From positions 1-64,000 of the forward strand of contig JAXLQK010000018.1 in the NCBI GenBank assembly GCA_046331665.1: a DNA stretch of 64,000 nucleotides, given 5' to 3'. Of the stretch, positions 37,061-46,450 are shown piece by piece. Below the pieces are notes generated by a model, which saw only the letters and a program-made list of their open reading frames with translations, was not told the origin of the DNA and made no database searches. Both the position numbers and the translations under genes were made by a program. Every line of letters begins with the position of its first letter. The first letter of the stretch is position 1. Origin of the DNA: CAWBAT01 sp046331665 (lineage in GTDB: Bacteria > Acidobacteriota > Terriglobia > Versatilivoradales > Versatilivoraceae).

Positions 37061-37678
37061 TCACGGGGTCTGCCGGACGATGAGTTTGCCCTGCAATAGA
37101 TCCAACTTTTCGATGCGATACGGCAAAGGAAAAGGACTATTCGGTTTGGCTTCCGGATACTTCGGAACGACATACTTCTGGATTAGAAGATCCACCAGCG
37201 GCTTGGGAATTTCTTTGTCATCGAGAAGGAGCTTCGTCACGTCGTAAGTCCCCTCATGATTTCCGGTTTTGAGATCAGCAAAGACCGTCAAGGTGTGTTC
37301 CCCGCTCAGCAGCGCTGACAGAATCGAGTTCTTGCCTGCATTGGCCGCTTTTTCATACTCATCAAAATTCAGCCGTGAGCTGGCCTGAACGGAGCCTTCC
37401 AGTAATTGGATGCGAACATCTTGGAGCCCTTTGGGGTAGAGAGGTGTTACCTGGTGATAAAGATAGCCGTCCAACTCCGCTTGGCTGAATTCAACAGTTT
37501 GCGCTTTCTTGACTTCCTTGTCTTTGGTCAGGAGCGAAAGCTTTCTGGCGAACGAATCGCCGGCCGCCTGGCTGGGGACGGATCCACTGCCGCTTGCGCC
37601 GGAGCGGGAGAATACCACCGCCCAGACACCCACACCAAGAAGTATACCCAAAGACAACACGATCAGCAGTTTCTTCAT
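37061..37678 (-). CDS. Small membrane-anchored protein of unknown function
   Basis: A 205-residue protein with one N-terminal hydrophobic helix (LLIVLSLGILLGVGVWAVVF), a serine/glycine linker and a soluble domain of about 150 residues with alternating beta-like segments (VRIQLLEGSVQASSRLNFDE, TLTVFADLKTGNHEGTYDV). This pattern loosely recalls the lipid-binding LmeA/DUF2993-type folds, but the match is weak. It begins in an ATGA overlap with the end of lepB, so it is translated with signal peptidase I and rnc. Confidence 0.6.
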   Translation of the reverse strand: MKKLLIVLSLGILLGVGVWAVVFSRSGASGSGSVPSQAAGDSFARKLSLLTKDKEVKKAQTVEFSQAELDGYLYHQVTPLYPKGLQDVRIQLLEGSVQASSRLNFDEYEKAANAGKNSILSALLSGEHTLTVFADLKTGNHEGTYDVTKLLLDDKEIPKPLVDLLIQKYVVPKYPEAKPNSPFPLPYRIEKLDLLQGKLIVRQTP

Positions 37679-38436
37679 CGCACGACCTTGAAGGTTCGAT
37701 TCCAGCGGGTCTTCCGGAAGAAATTTACGACCACGTCGGCATACTGTCCCACGTGATCGAGAAAGGATTCCCGCAAATGCTCATCTTCATCAGTTTCGTA
37801 AGACCAATAAATCAGAAGTGCCCGGCCGACGATATCCTTGCGCGGCACAAACCCCCAGTAGCGGCTGTCGGCGCTATTGTCCCGATTGTCCCCCATCGCA
37901 AAATAGGAACTGGGCGGCACGATGATGTCTTTCCCGTCGAGATAGGGTTTGTAGAACAGGTAACTGTCAAAAATATCCTTGTTCTGCATGTAATCAGAGA
38001 AACGTGTCATCTGATCTTTTTGGATCGGGAAGTTGTCCCGGACCGGCAGATTCTGGGGTCCCCGGGATTTATGAAACACGTACTTTTCATCCAGCGGGGC
38101 CCCATTGAGAAAAACGGTTTGATTTTCGATGTGAATCCGATCCCCGGGCATGCCAATCGCCCGTTTGACGTAGTTCTTTGAGAGGTCCTCCGGGTACTTG
38201 AAGACGATCACGTCTCCCCGCTTGATCTCGCGATAGGGGAGAATCTTGCCAATCCCCGGATCATCCTTGGCGAAGACGAATTTGTTGACCAGCAAGTGAT
38301 CGCCGACAAGCAGGTTGTCGGCCATTGAGGGGGTAGGGATTTTGAACGCCTGGACGACGAAGGTGGTCCCAAACAGAGCCAGGATAACCGTCACGACCAG
38401 CGATTCGAAATATTCACGCAGAGTAGATTGCATCAC
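37675..38436 (-). CDS. lepB: Signal peptidase I
   Basis: The 253-residue enzyme cleaves Sec and Tat signal peptides at the outer face of the inner membrane. One N-terminal transmembrane helix (about residues 12-30) precedes the catalytic serine S37 in IPTPSMADNLLVGD and the general-base lysine K90 in YVKRAIGMPGDRI. The C-terminal box MGDNRDNSADSRYWG is present. It overlaps rnc upstream and the small membrane protein downstream by 4 bases each, giving a tightly coupled operon. Confidence 0.95.
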   Translation of the reverse strand: MMQSTLREYFESLVVTVILALFGTTFVVQAFKIPTPSMADNLLVGDHLLVNKFVFAKDDPGIGKILPYREIKRGDVIVFKYPEDLSKNYVKRAIGMPGDRIHIENQTVFLNGAPLDEKYVFHKSRGPQNLPVRDNFPIQKDQMTRFSDYMQNKDIFDSYLFYKPYLDGKDIIVPPSSYFAMGDNRDNSADSRYWGFVPRKDIVGRALLIYWSYETDEDEHLRESFLDHVGQYADVVVNFFRKTRWNRTFKVVR

Positions 38437-39200
38437 CCACCTTGGGTTGAGGATCGAGGCTCGACCAATGGGGGCTGCAGCCGCGTTCCTAAAGCGACAC
38501 GCGCCGCCTCCTGTTCCGCCAGCTTTTTGGTGTCCCCGTGTCCTTCACTCAGCTTTTTCCCGTTGATCCGCAATTCAACCCAGAACGACTTGCGGTGATC
38601 GGGCCCAATTTCGCGGACAACGGAATATTCGGCGTTGGGGATTCTCAGTGCCTGCAGCTTTTCCTGGAGCTGGGACTTGAAATCGGGAGAGGCAAGCCGT
38701 CCGTCCACGGCGGCCTGCAGATCAGCGCTCAATACCTTGTGTATGAAGCGGCGTGCCGCCGGTAGGCCGCCATCCAGAAAGATGGCAGCGACCACGGCCT
38801 CAAACGCATCTGCCAGCACCGCCTGCTTTTTTCGGCCTCCGGTTTTTTCCTCGCCTTTGCCGAGAATGAGATAGTCGCCCAGCCCCAATTGTCGTGCCAA
38901 TTTGAAGAGATTAGCTGAACTGACCAAGTGGGCCCGAAGTTTCGACAGCTCGCCTTCATTCAAGTGATGGAAATGATGATAGAGGTAATCGCTTACCACA
39001 AATCCCAGCACCGAATCACCCAAGAATTCCAATTGTTCGTTGTCTTTCGACGCCGACCCTTTACGCTCATGGGCCGCCGAACTGTGCGTGAGCGCCAGTT
39101 CCAGGAATTTGCGGTGCTTGAAGACATGGCCGAGGGAGTGCTCGGCACTTTGCAAATCTCCGACCGGTCCCATATTTTTTTTTAGAGAATGAGGTCCCAT
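38433..39200 (-). CDS. rnc: Ribonuclease III
   Basis: A 255-residue double-strand-specific endoribonuclease with the signature NEQLEFLGDSVLGFVV, the second catalytic segment ADAFEAVVAAIFLDGG and a C-terminal double-stranded-RNA-binding domain (about residues 185-245). An in-frame ATG at 39173 is an alternative start, because the first nine residues are atypical. It shares a 4-base overlap with lepB, the rnc-lepB order being inverted relative to enterobacteria. Confidence 0.95.
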   Translation of the reverse strand: MGPHSLKKNMGPVGDLQSAEHSLGHVFKHRKFLELALTHSSAAHERKGSASKDNEQLEFLGDSVLGFVVSDYLYHHFHHLNEGELSKLRAHLVSSANLFKLARQLGLGDYLILGKGEEKTGGRKKQAVLADAFEAVVAAIFLDGGLPAARRFIHKVLSADLQAAVDGRLASPDFKSQLQEKLQALRIPNAEYSVVREIGPDHRKSFWVELRINGKKLSEGHGDTKKLAEQEAARVALGTRLQPPLVEPRSSTQGG

Positions 39201-39213
39201 AGGCGGATCTGGT

Positions 39214-40683
39214 TCAGCGTGAACTCTTCGGGGCGAAGGGTTCCTTCAATCCTTTCTGGGCAATCTCCAGGGCATTGCGGGTATTGTCTCCCAGCGTAAC
39301 GACGGCCTGGTAATGTTCAATGGCCTCGGGCCGATTCTGTTCCAGGTCATCCATCCGCGCCAGGTAAATGTGGCACCATGCCTTGGTCCCGGCGTCACTG
39401 GAAGGGGATTTTAAAGCATTCTCAAAAAAATCACGGGCCTCGTTGCGTTTGTTTTGCATGACGGCCACCACTCCCAACCCATAAAGGGCTTCGCCATTGT
39501 TGGCGTCCAGCGATTCGAGAATTTTTCGAAATTGCTGCGCGGCGTTGTCGAGAGATCCGTCGGCGAGCTGTTCATTCGCTGCTTTTAGTTGCAACTGCAA
39601 TGCCGTCGGTTCAGGTTTCTTAACTACCGCTGTCTTCTGGGCGTCTGCAAACTGTGCTTCGACCATATCCACGTGAATTCCCTTCACCATCCCAGGGTAG
39701 AAGATCCGAATTCCCTCCGGGCTTGGCTCGAAAAATGTAAGGGAAGTATAGAAATGGCGGGTGAGGAGAGCGCCTGACCTCAAGGAGGCATCCAATTCAG
39801 CGGTCAGCTTGGGTTCGGGAATGCGATTGAGGCGCAATTCAATCGCCCGGATGAGGCTCTCGATGACTAGGAACTGCAGGTCGATCCGATATTGTTCCTG
39901 GATGTCCGGTGCCTTCTCAACCGCTTGCGCCAATGCTATTTGTGTTTCCCTGGGAAGCGGGAAGCGGGACGCATAGGGATCTAAAAGGAAATGAAGATAC
40001 TGATGCCGCAATTCGTCGACGGCGGGTTTTTCGGAGGGGCCGAAGACCAAATAGTAGATCTCCCGATAGGTTCGGGCATCGAAGCTGTTTGGCGGGACCA
40101 GGTATTCTGGAATGATCAAGAGCCTGCGATCAAGGTAGGAACCGGAAGCAATCCGGAGATAACCATCTGTTCTCAGGATAATCTGCTCGATCAGCGGTCG
40201 GTAGGTAGCGATGGCCAATTCATAAAACTCCCGGTTTGCGCTCCACACTACTTCAAGTTTGGCAGTTGTATAGAGCTCTTTGACCAAATCCATGAATTCT
40301 GCGAGCGGCTTCACGGCAGGCGGCAACCCATCGAGGCCCTGTGGGAGTTTGAAATCCGGAGGCCCCTCGCAAAGCAAGGACAGGGAGATATAACGAGAGA
40401 GGAGCTCTTCCGGTTTCTGTCCATTCGTATGTTCCTGATAGAATTTGCCGAGTCGTGCCTTCAATTCTGGAGAAACATCTTTCAAGTCCTGCAGGATCGA
40501 GGTCCGGGCCACACTGGGCTTAAGATTGCCAGGGTCCCATCCCGCCGTATAGAGTGCGGCCATTATGGAAAAGACTCGGATGTCCGGCTGGATGGCAACC
40601 GATGGACCTTGAGCCCGGATCCCGGAGGAGAGGAAGAAACCAGCGAGAACACTTGAAAAAAGGAAATAAGCGAATCGTTTCAT
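39214..40683 (-). CDS. Secreted TPR-containing protein
   Basis: From the ATG at 40683 the protein has 489 residues and begins with a signal peptide (MKRFAYFLFSSVLAGFFLSS), which is why this start is preferred over 40755. The middle is unassigned, with many acidic and aromatic residues. The C-terminal 120 residues form about three TPR motifs (AAQQFRKILESLDANNGEAL, EARDFFENALKSP, AIEHYQAVVTLGD). It lies 109 bases downstream of the VWFA gene and is probably in the same operon. The function is unknown; a periplasmic protein-interaction role is likely. Confidence 0.75.
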   Translation of the reverse strand: MKRFAYFLFSSVLAGFFLSSGIRAQGPSVAIQPDIRVFSIMAALYTAGWDPGNLKPSVARTSILQDLKDVSPELKARLGKFYQEHTNGQKPEELLSRYISLSLLCEGPPDFKLPQGLDGLPPAVKPLAEFMDLVKELYTTAKLEVVWSANREFYELAIATYRPLIEQIILRTDGYLRIASGSYLDRRLLIIPEYLVPPNSFDARTYREIYYLVFGPSEKPAVDELRHQYLHFLLDPYASRFPLPRETQIALAQAVEKAPDIQEQYRIDLQFLVIESLIRAIELRLNRIPEPKLTAELDASLRSGALLTRHFYTSLTFFEPSPEGIRIFYPGMVKGIHVDMVEAQFADAQKTAVVKKPEPTALQLQLKAANEQLADGSLDNAAQQFRKILESLDANNGEALYGLGVVAVMQNKRNEARDFFENALKSPSSDAGTKAWCHIYLARMDDLEQNRPEAIEHYQAVVTLGDNTRNALEIAQKGLKEPFAPKSSR

Positions 40684-40792
40684 GAGGTTAGAGGCTGGCG
40701 AGCGACACCCGTCCGCCAAATTTTTTATCCTAAAGAATACAGACGGCGTAGTCAATCGAGATTATCGGCTGGAAGGACCGATTTCGGATTTT

Positions 40793-41674
40793 TCAAGGCC
40801 AGTAGCCTTTCTTGGCCCGAATTTTTAAGTGGGGATCCTGTGGAAGGACTATACTGATGGATCGATACTGAGTGTTGGTTTCTTCTGGCATGTAATAAGC
40901 CATCATATAAAGACTGCGCAAGTCGGTCGCGATCTTGTCGAAGACCTTGAGCAGATCCTCTGGCTTCCGAGCCTCGAAAATCAGACCGCCAGTTGCTACG
41001 GCCAGGTCTTCCAGTCGCTTGGAGAGGGCCTTGCTATCGCAGGCCCGCCCCACTGCGATGGGGTAGATGGGAATACTCGCCTTCTTAGCGGCGGTGACGG
41101 CGGCCGTTTTGGGAAGGAGGCTGGCGTTATCGTCGGCATCCGTCAAGATCATGATCGCTTTTCTGCCGCGAATCGGTTTCATCTGCAAGACCATCTGGGC
41201 CAGCGAGTCATAGAAAGCCGTTCTGCCCCCCGCCTCGATCTTCATGAAAGCATCCACCGCCTCCTTGGAATTCTTCCCGAACGGGTAAAGCGTCTTGAGA
41301 CGATTGGTAAAGCTGAATAGACCAAAGGTATCTTCCGGTCGAATGGCGGAGAGGAACACAGCGCCTGCCTTCTTCATTTTTGGCAGATCGTGGGCAATAC
41401 TGCCGGTACTGTCGATCAGCAGGGCAACCGTCAGGCTGGATGTGTCGGATTCAAAAAAACGAATCTCCTGCTTCTGCCCATTTTCCAGGACCTGGAAGCT
41501 TTTCTCGTTAAGTCCCGGGATGGGCTTTCCTTTGGAGTTTCGCACCGAGGCGTAGACCTCAACCAGCTTCACCGAAACGGATAGAGTGCCCTCTTTGTCT
41601 TGGGCCACGGTTTCTTCCCGGAGCCAGGGCAAAGTCAGCAGGAGGATGAGAAGAATGGAAAAAAATGATTTCAT
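40793..41674 (-). CDS. Secreted VWFA-domain protein, acidobacterial type
   Basis: From the ATG at 41674 the protein has 293 residues with a signal peptide (MKSFFSILLILLLTLPWL). The N-terminal beta region (VSVKLVEVYASVRNSKGKPI) is followed by a von Willebrand A domain with an intact metal site (DSTGS) and the motif AIMILTDADDNAS, then a C-terminal strand region ending KIRAKKGYWP. This whole layout matches the VWFA-related family expanded in Acidobacteria (TIGR03436-like). It starts in an ATGA overlap with the end of the large TPR gene, so the two are coupled. Its partner or ligand is unknown. Confidence 0.85.
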   Translation of the reverse strand: MKSFFSILLILLLTLPWLREETVAQDKEGTLSVSVKLVEVYASVRNSKGKPIPGLNEKSFQVLENGQKQEIRFFESDTSSLTVALLIDSTGSIAHDLPKMKKAGAVFLSAIRPEDTFGLFSFTNRLKTLYPFGKNSKEAVDAFMKIEAGGRTAFYDSLAQMVLQMKPIRGRKAIMILTDADDNASLLPKTAAVTAAKKASIPIYPIAVGRACDSKALSKRLEDLAVATGGLIFEARKPEDLLKVFDKIATDLRSLYMMAYYMPEETNTQYRSISIVLPQDPHLKIRAKKGYWP

Positions 41675-44600
41675 GGGGCCGCCTGAAGTTGAGAAAGTAA
41701 AGGCTCCAAACGTAAATCGCGGAATCCGACCAGGGCCGATTGCCAATCACTCCAGTCGCTCATCCCTTTTGTCATTCCCAGTTGACGTACCGCCGGTTCC
41801 GCTACCAGAGGCAGCAAATCGAGCGGCAATCCCGAACGATCCATCTTCTCCGCCAGGTCGAGCAAAACGTGACTTAACCGTTCGGAGATGAGTCCCGGGT
41901 CCTTCAAATTCTGATATTCTTCATAGCTCCCAAGCGAGGAGGCATGAGCATGGGGACAGCCCGAAGCGTGCGGATAGTACCCTCCGGCCCAATTCGGAAG
42001 CGCTGGGCCCTGTCGTGAATCCTCTGCTTTGACCTGGCTTACCAGCGGGCTCTTTGACCAACCCTTAGAACCTTTCCTTTTCCAATAGGCGTTGGCCAAT
42101 GCATAGAGTTCCGGTGAGCTCAATGGATAGGCTGAATCTGCTGTCGTTGAACCAGGCAGGGTTTGCAGGAGCAGGCGGGCGCGGGTCGGTCCGACCAATA
42201 CCCTCAGATCATCCGAAATTTCGGTGAGAATGGACGGATTCAATGAGGATTCTGCCAATAGCTCTCTTCCGAGGCGAACCTTCAGGCAATAGTCCTGGAG
42301 TTGGCGGCTGTTCCATTTTTTCCATGGGATGGCGCGCAACGCCGCCAATTGGGCGGCAGCCAGTCGTGCTCCAGGTTGGTCCCTTCCGACGGCGGTTTCC
42401 GGTTCGTCGGTGGTCAAGCCGACCTCTCCGGCTACTGCGGCGATTTGAGCCACCCCGCCGCGAACATAACTGCCGGAATCCGGGTCTACGGAATCCAAAT
42501 CGGTATCACGCCACAGCACCCTGGCAGTCGCAGACGTTGTCAGGAAATGGTGACGGCGAATAAAGAGGGGGTCTTCCTTGATCAGGAGATCATTCGGAGC
42601 AAAGTGGTAGGCATAAATCCAGCCTAAGAGAGAGAGATGGAGAGCCGGATGAAGGGCTTCTTCCACCTTCCCCACATTGGAAATTTGCTCGCTGGAACTG
42701 CTCCCCTTGGCCAGCGAGACCTTCAATAGGGACAGTGAACGAAGGATCCTTTCCCGATTCATCTGGATCATGCCATGCTGCAGGTTCTTGGGAACCGAGG
42801 CCCAAAGGGTCCCATCCACATCCCGCAAATTCGAAATCAGACCGTCCATGGTTCCGAGGGTTGAAGCCCAATCCTGATTCGTCCTGCCCAGTTTGCCCAG
42901 CTGCTGATAAAGCTTTAAGACTTGATCCATCTCTGGAATTGCCTGCAGGTTCAACACTTCCTGCATTCGGTCTTTTTTCCACGAAGGCAGATCAATTTCC
43001 AGTTCTTCCGAACCAAACTTGACCTTCATCGGGTTGGATACGCCAGCCAAGGCTTGAACCAGAAGTGCATCCAAGTCGGCTTGTGCAAGCCCCGCTTTGG
43101 AGGACTTGCTGGCCTTCCCCGGATTATTGGCCGTTAGCGAGACCTGAAGATTCTGTTTCACGCTCTCCAACACCAGGTACGTCGATCGGGCAAAATCAGC
43201 ATTGGTCGTGGCCTTGGAGAATTGCTCGCAAAGGGTATCCAAAATCGCCGTAACCTGGTTCTTTTCCAAGGCTCCATTTTCATGGAGCAGGGAGAGAAGC
43301 TTCAGGAGACATTGGAAGTCCCCTACGATCAAAGCCAGATCGGAGCTCTTCGAAGAATCCAAGGTTTCTGCCACACTAAAAAATCCCTGCAACTGGGCGA
43401 ATGCGAGAGGAGGCAACACCGCCAGATAGGGGAATAGATCTTTGTGGTCGGTGAAATTGTCCAACAACAGTGAGACCGAATCTTCATCCAGCGGTTGGCC
43501 CCAATGTTTTTCCAGGCGGATCATATTTAAGAATGCCTCGAGCCTTGTCGGAAGCGGTTTCCCGCCTTCGTCCCGGTTGGAAAACAATTCCGCCAGAATT
43601 TTTAATTCTCCCTCACCGAGGTCTGCCCCATCTTTGGCATCCCCCATGGCTTGCGAACCGGAGGAACTTCCCGATTCGCTCGGATTGGATTCAATGCCAG
43701 TTTGGCTGCGGTCGGATGGGGATGAAGCAGCAACTTCGGCGGCCAGTTTCTTGAGCAGATCATCGGAAGACGGAGGAGCCTCTTGGTTGCCTGACTGGGC
43801 TTTGCGCAGGGATTGGATGGAAGGGAAGGGGTTGGCATAGTCGGCGTCTGGTATCTTGATTCGATTGGTATATGAGGAATAGGCTGGCTGTCTTTCACCG
43901 GGTTTCTGACGCCCAGCAGATCGTGATGAAAGGTTCCCATTCGAAGCCAGGTCCTTGGGCAGTTTGGCCGGTGCCAAAAAATTGTTCCCGATCCCCCCGA
44001 GCAAACTCAGGCTTGCGACCGAAATGAACGAGTCGGCCGACTCGTCCTCCAGTTTGCCGCCTCTGCTGACGTCAGCAGGAAGCCCTTTGCCGCCGGTGGA
44101 CTCGGCCTTCGGCTCCCCCTTGGCCGCAAGAGCCTCCTTTTTCGAGCCGGATCGATGATCCTTCCAGAGTCCACTGCCACCAGGGAACAGAACCATTCCC
44201 TCATTGTTGAGGGGGATTTCCCGCGCTACATCAAAAAAGACCGTGTTCCGTCGCAGGAAGGTGTCACTCCCAGGGAGGGACTTGCCGGGAGCGCAAAAGG
44301 CTTTATAAAAAGCCTCCAACTGCTTCGGGTTTCGAGCAAAAAACTGCTGGTTCGCCGGGGGAAGGCCGGCCAAAATGTAATAAAAGGCCATGAGTCTTCC
44401 AAAATCTTTGGAGACGAGCGAGTTCAAGAAGGGATTCAACTTCAAATGGCTTGTCCCAACCAACCGATCCCATGCACCTGACGCGGGTTCACCGCCAGGT
44501 ATCTCGATGCGCCCCTTTTCAATGCTTAAAGCACCCCCGTAAAGATAAAAAGTTCTCCAATGTTCTTTGACGAGCGCTTTGGGGTTGAAGGCCTCGGTTA

Positions 44601-45813
44601 CGTGGAGCAGTGTTTCGGGATTGAAATTTCCGAAAGCAACGTAAAGATATGCGGCTTGCAAAGTGTCCAGCAGGGCTTCGGCAAAACCTCCCGGTGACTT
44701 GGACCCATTGATGAGATTCGAGGTCCAGTAGTTCTCGCCGAGCAGAATGGGCACCTGGTCTGTCGGTATATTAAATTTGAAGACCTGCCCGGACTCCAAG
44801 GTCGATTTCAGTTCATCGGCATTAATGCCAAGCGCATTGGAAACCTGCTTCCGATAAGCAAGAACCTGGCGATTGTCCCATTCCAAAGTGAATCGATTCT
44901 GCTGTTTCTTGACCTGCCATCCCAACAGGAAAAGAATCCTTTCACTTCCGTTTTGACTGGATTTTCCCTGGGTTTCAAGGCGAATTCCCGAGGCATTGGC
45001 GGGATTGCTGGTCAGAGACTGCAGTTCCACAACGATCTTAAAATATTCATGCAGGCTTCGATAGACTTCGAGCGAGTCGGCGTAATTTCCCTTGTCGTGC
45101 AACCGGACCAGCCGCTCGGCATATTGGGTGAGGAAGAGGTCAGGATTCCTGGCGTCAGCCATGCCGGCCATCCGCGCCAGGGCTTTGATGCCTCCCGGGA
45201 TGTTGGTCAAGCCGAAAGTGCGAGCATTCTGATTGGTACTCCCCGGGAGAGCTGTCGATTCGCCGTGGGCGCGGAGTTTTTCGGCCATCCGCTGCGCTTC
45301 AGCCTTTTCCCCATCCCGCATGGCCACCACCATGCCGCGATTTAAAGCGGCAATGACTTCAGACGCCGGCGCGTTTTCACTTTCCAGCTTCTTGGCCAAT
45401 TCCTCATAAACTGCCGCAGCTTGAGAGCCATAAGCGTCACGGCTGGCAGCTACCCGTTTCAGGACTTCGAGGTTGTCAGGGGTAAACTTGTAAGCGACCT
45501 CAAGAGCATGGTGGGCTTCTTCCGGCCGCCCCAGTTTCATCAACAAATCCGCCCTCAGCAAATGAATGGACGGCGAATCAAGATTTGCCGCATAAAGATT
45601 TTCAATCTGATCTTCTGCCTCCTCAAGCTGTCCACTTTTGACCAGGGAAATGATTTTAGTAAGAGTTTCATCGGGTGGAATAGTCGTGTTGGTCTCCAAA
45701 GACTCCGCTGGTTTATTTCTGGGGGTTGGGGTCGCTATGAGACTGGGACCGACTGGCAGTGGAAGGAGAAGTAGAAAGAGACAACAAGCCCTGACGAGCG
45801 TCCTCTTCTTCAT
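41671..45813 (-). CDS. Large secreted TPR-containing protein of unknown function
   Basis: From the ATG at 45813 (MKKRTLVRACCLFLLLLPLP, a signal peptide) the protein has 1380 residues. TPR motifs fill about residues 45-200 (LVKSGQLEEAEDQIENLYAA, EEAHHALEVAYKFTPDNLEV). A serine/glycine-rich, low-complexity region spans about 600-750. The rest is largely helical with no domain I can name. A longer reading to 45909 has no signal peptide. It is the first gene of the operon with the VWFA and TPR genes and has a good promoter 260 bases upstream. A scaffold for an extracytoplasmic complex is an inference. Confidence 0.7.
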   Translation of the reverse strand: MKKRTLVRACCLFLLLLPLPVGPSLIATPTPRNKPAESLETNTTIPPDETLTKIISLVKSGQLEEAEDQIENLYAANLDSPSIHLLRADLLMKLGRPEEAHHALEVAYKFTPDNLEVLKRVAASRDAYGSQAAAVYEELAKKLESENAPASEVIAALNRGMVVAMRDGEKAEAQRMAEKLRAHGESTALPGSTNQNARTFGLTNIPGGIKALARMAGMADARNPDLFLTQYAERLVRLHDKGNYADSLEVYRSLHEYFKIVVELQSLTSNPANASGIRLETQGKSSQNGSERILFLLGWQVKKQQNRFTLEWDNRQVLAYRKQVSNALGINADELKSTLESGQVFKFNIPTDQVPILLGENYWTSNLINGSKSPGGFAEALLDTLQAAYLYVAFGNFNPETLLHVTEAFNPKALVKEHWRTFYLYGGALSIEKGRIEIPGGEPASGAWDRLVGTSHLKLNPFLNSLVSKDFGRLMAFYYILAGLPPANQQFFARNPKQLEAFYKAFCAPGKSLPGSDTFLRRNTVFFDVAREIPLNNEGMVLFPGGSGLWKDHRSGSKKEALAAKGEPKAESTGGKGLPADVSRGGKLEDESADSFISVASLSLLGGIGNNFLAPAKLPKDLASNGNLSSRSAGRQKPGERQPAYSSYTNRIKIPDADYANPFPSIQSLRKAQSGNQEAPPSSDDLLKKLAAEVAASSPSDRSQTGIESNPSESGSSSGSQAMGDAKDGADLGEGELKILAELFSNRDEGGKPLPTRLEAFLNMIRLEKHWGQPLDEDSVSLLLDNFTDHKDLFPYLAVLPPLAFAQLQGFFSVAETLDSSKSSDLALIVGDFQCLLKLLSLLHENGALEKNQVTAILDTLCEQFSKATTNADFARSTYLVLESVKQNLQVSLTANNPGKASKSSKAGLAQADLDALLVQALAGVSNPMKVKFGSEELEIDLPSWKKDRMQEVLNLQAIPEMDQVLKLYQQLGKLGRTNQDWASTLGTMDGLISNLRDVDGTLWASVPKNLQHGMIQMNRERILRSLSLLKVSLAKGSSSSEQISNVGKVEEALHPALHLSLLGWIYAYHFAPNDLLIKEDPLFIRRHHFLTTSATARVLWRDTDLDSVDPDSGSYVRGGVAQIAAVAGEVGLTTDEPETAVGRDQPGARLAAAQLAALRAIPWKKWNSRQLQDYCLKVRLGRELLAESSLNPSILTEISDDLRVLVGPTRARLLLQTLPGSTTADSAYPLSSPELYALANAYWKRKGSKGWSKSPLVSQVKAEDSRQGPALPNWAGGYYPHASGCPHAHASSLGSYEEYQNLKDPGLISERLSHVLLDLAEKMDRSGLPLDLLPLVAEPAVRQLGMTKGMSDWSDWQSALVGFRDLRLEPLLSQLQAAP

Positions 45814-46450
45814 GGAAGGTCGGATGAATTGATCATCCCGGGTTGATATCCCGGTTCTCTCGGCTGAGATTCTCATCGTATGCATGGGAAGAAACCTCGA
45901 TTGACTCAATCGAAGAAGCCCTCCAAATGCCTGAACCGCTTGCAGGGAAGAAGACCCAAAAGTTGCCGCTTGTCGGCTATTCCATCAAATCTCCCTAAGG
46001 AGGAATGAGGAATTTAGGGTGAGTTGAGTTACTTGATAAATTCTATTTGCCTAGGATGTTGAGCGCAATGCTTTAAGTATAACGATCGAGCACAATGTTT
46101 TCAATCTTGATTCCGTACCAGGTAAACCCCGATATCTCTCCCTAACTCCACGTCCGTCGAACAATGCTTCAGGTGGCTGGAGCCCAAGGGCCCCCAGGCG
46201 GATTCTCATTCATCTCCCTATGACCATTTGGCCAATAACATTTCATGTTTTGGTTGCGCCCTTAAAACACCAAGGCTTTATCCCCAAACTGGGGATGAAT
46301 TACGGCCAGCCTATCCCCATTTTCTCGTCAAGTGAAGTAAGTAACTGTGAGTAACTTCCGAAGGTATATTGGTGTTCTATGGGTTCGGCGCCGATTTCTA
46401 GATCACCGGGGCCAACTTTGCGGGTTCATTCCCGGGCAACACCTTCCTTA
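45814..46450. other. Gap without genes between two minus-strand genes
   Basis: No coding region is supported. The gap contains the promoter for the TPR operon (46076-46104, minus strand) and a hairpin atcccca-aac-tggggat at 46280-46296, downstream of the flavoprotein gene, which could contribute to its 3' end although no T-tract follows. The remainder shows nothing recognisable. Confidence 0.6.
46076..46104 (-). promoter_or_regulatory. Sigma-70-type promoter for the TPR/VWFA operon
   Basis: On the minus strand TTGAAA (46104-46099), exactly 17 bases, then TATACT (46081-46076). Transcription would start near 46069, giving a leader of about 255 bases before the large TPR gene. Confidence 0.65.

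Noticed and set aside
35250..37247. 665-codon open frame antisense to the Tm-1-like genes
   Set aside because: It mirrors the real minus-strand genes, which have clear family motifs; its own translation has none.
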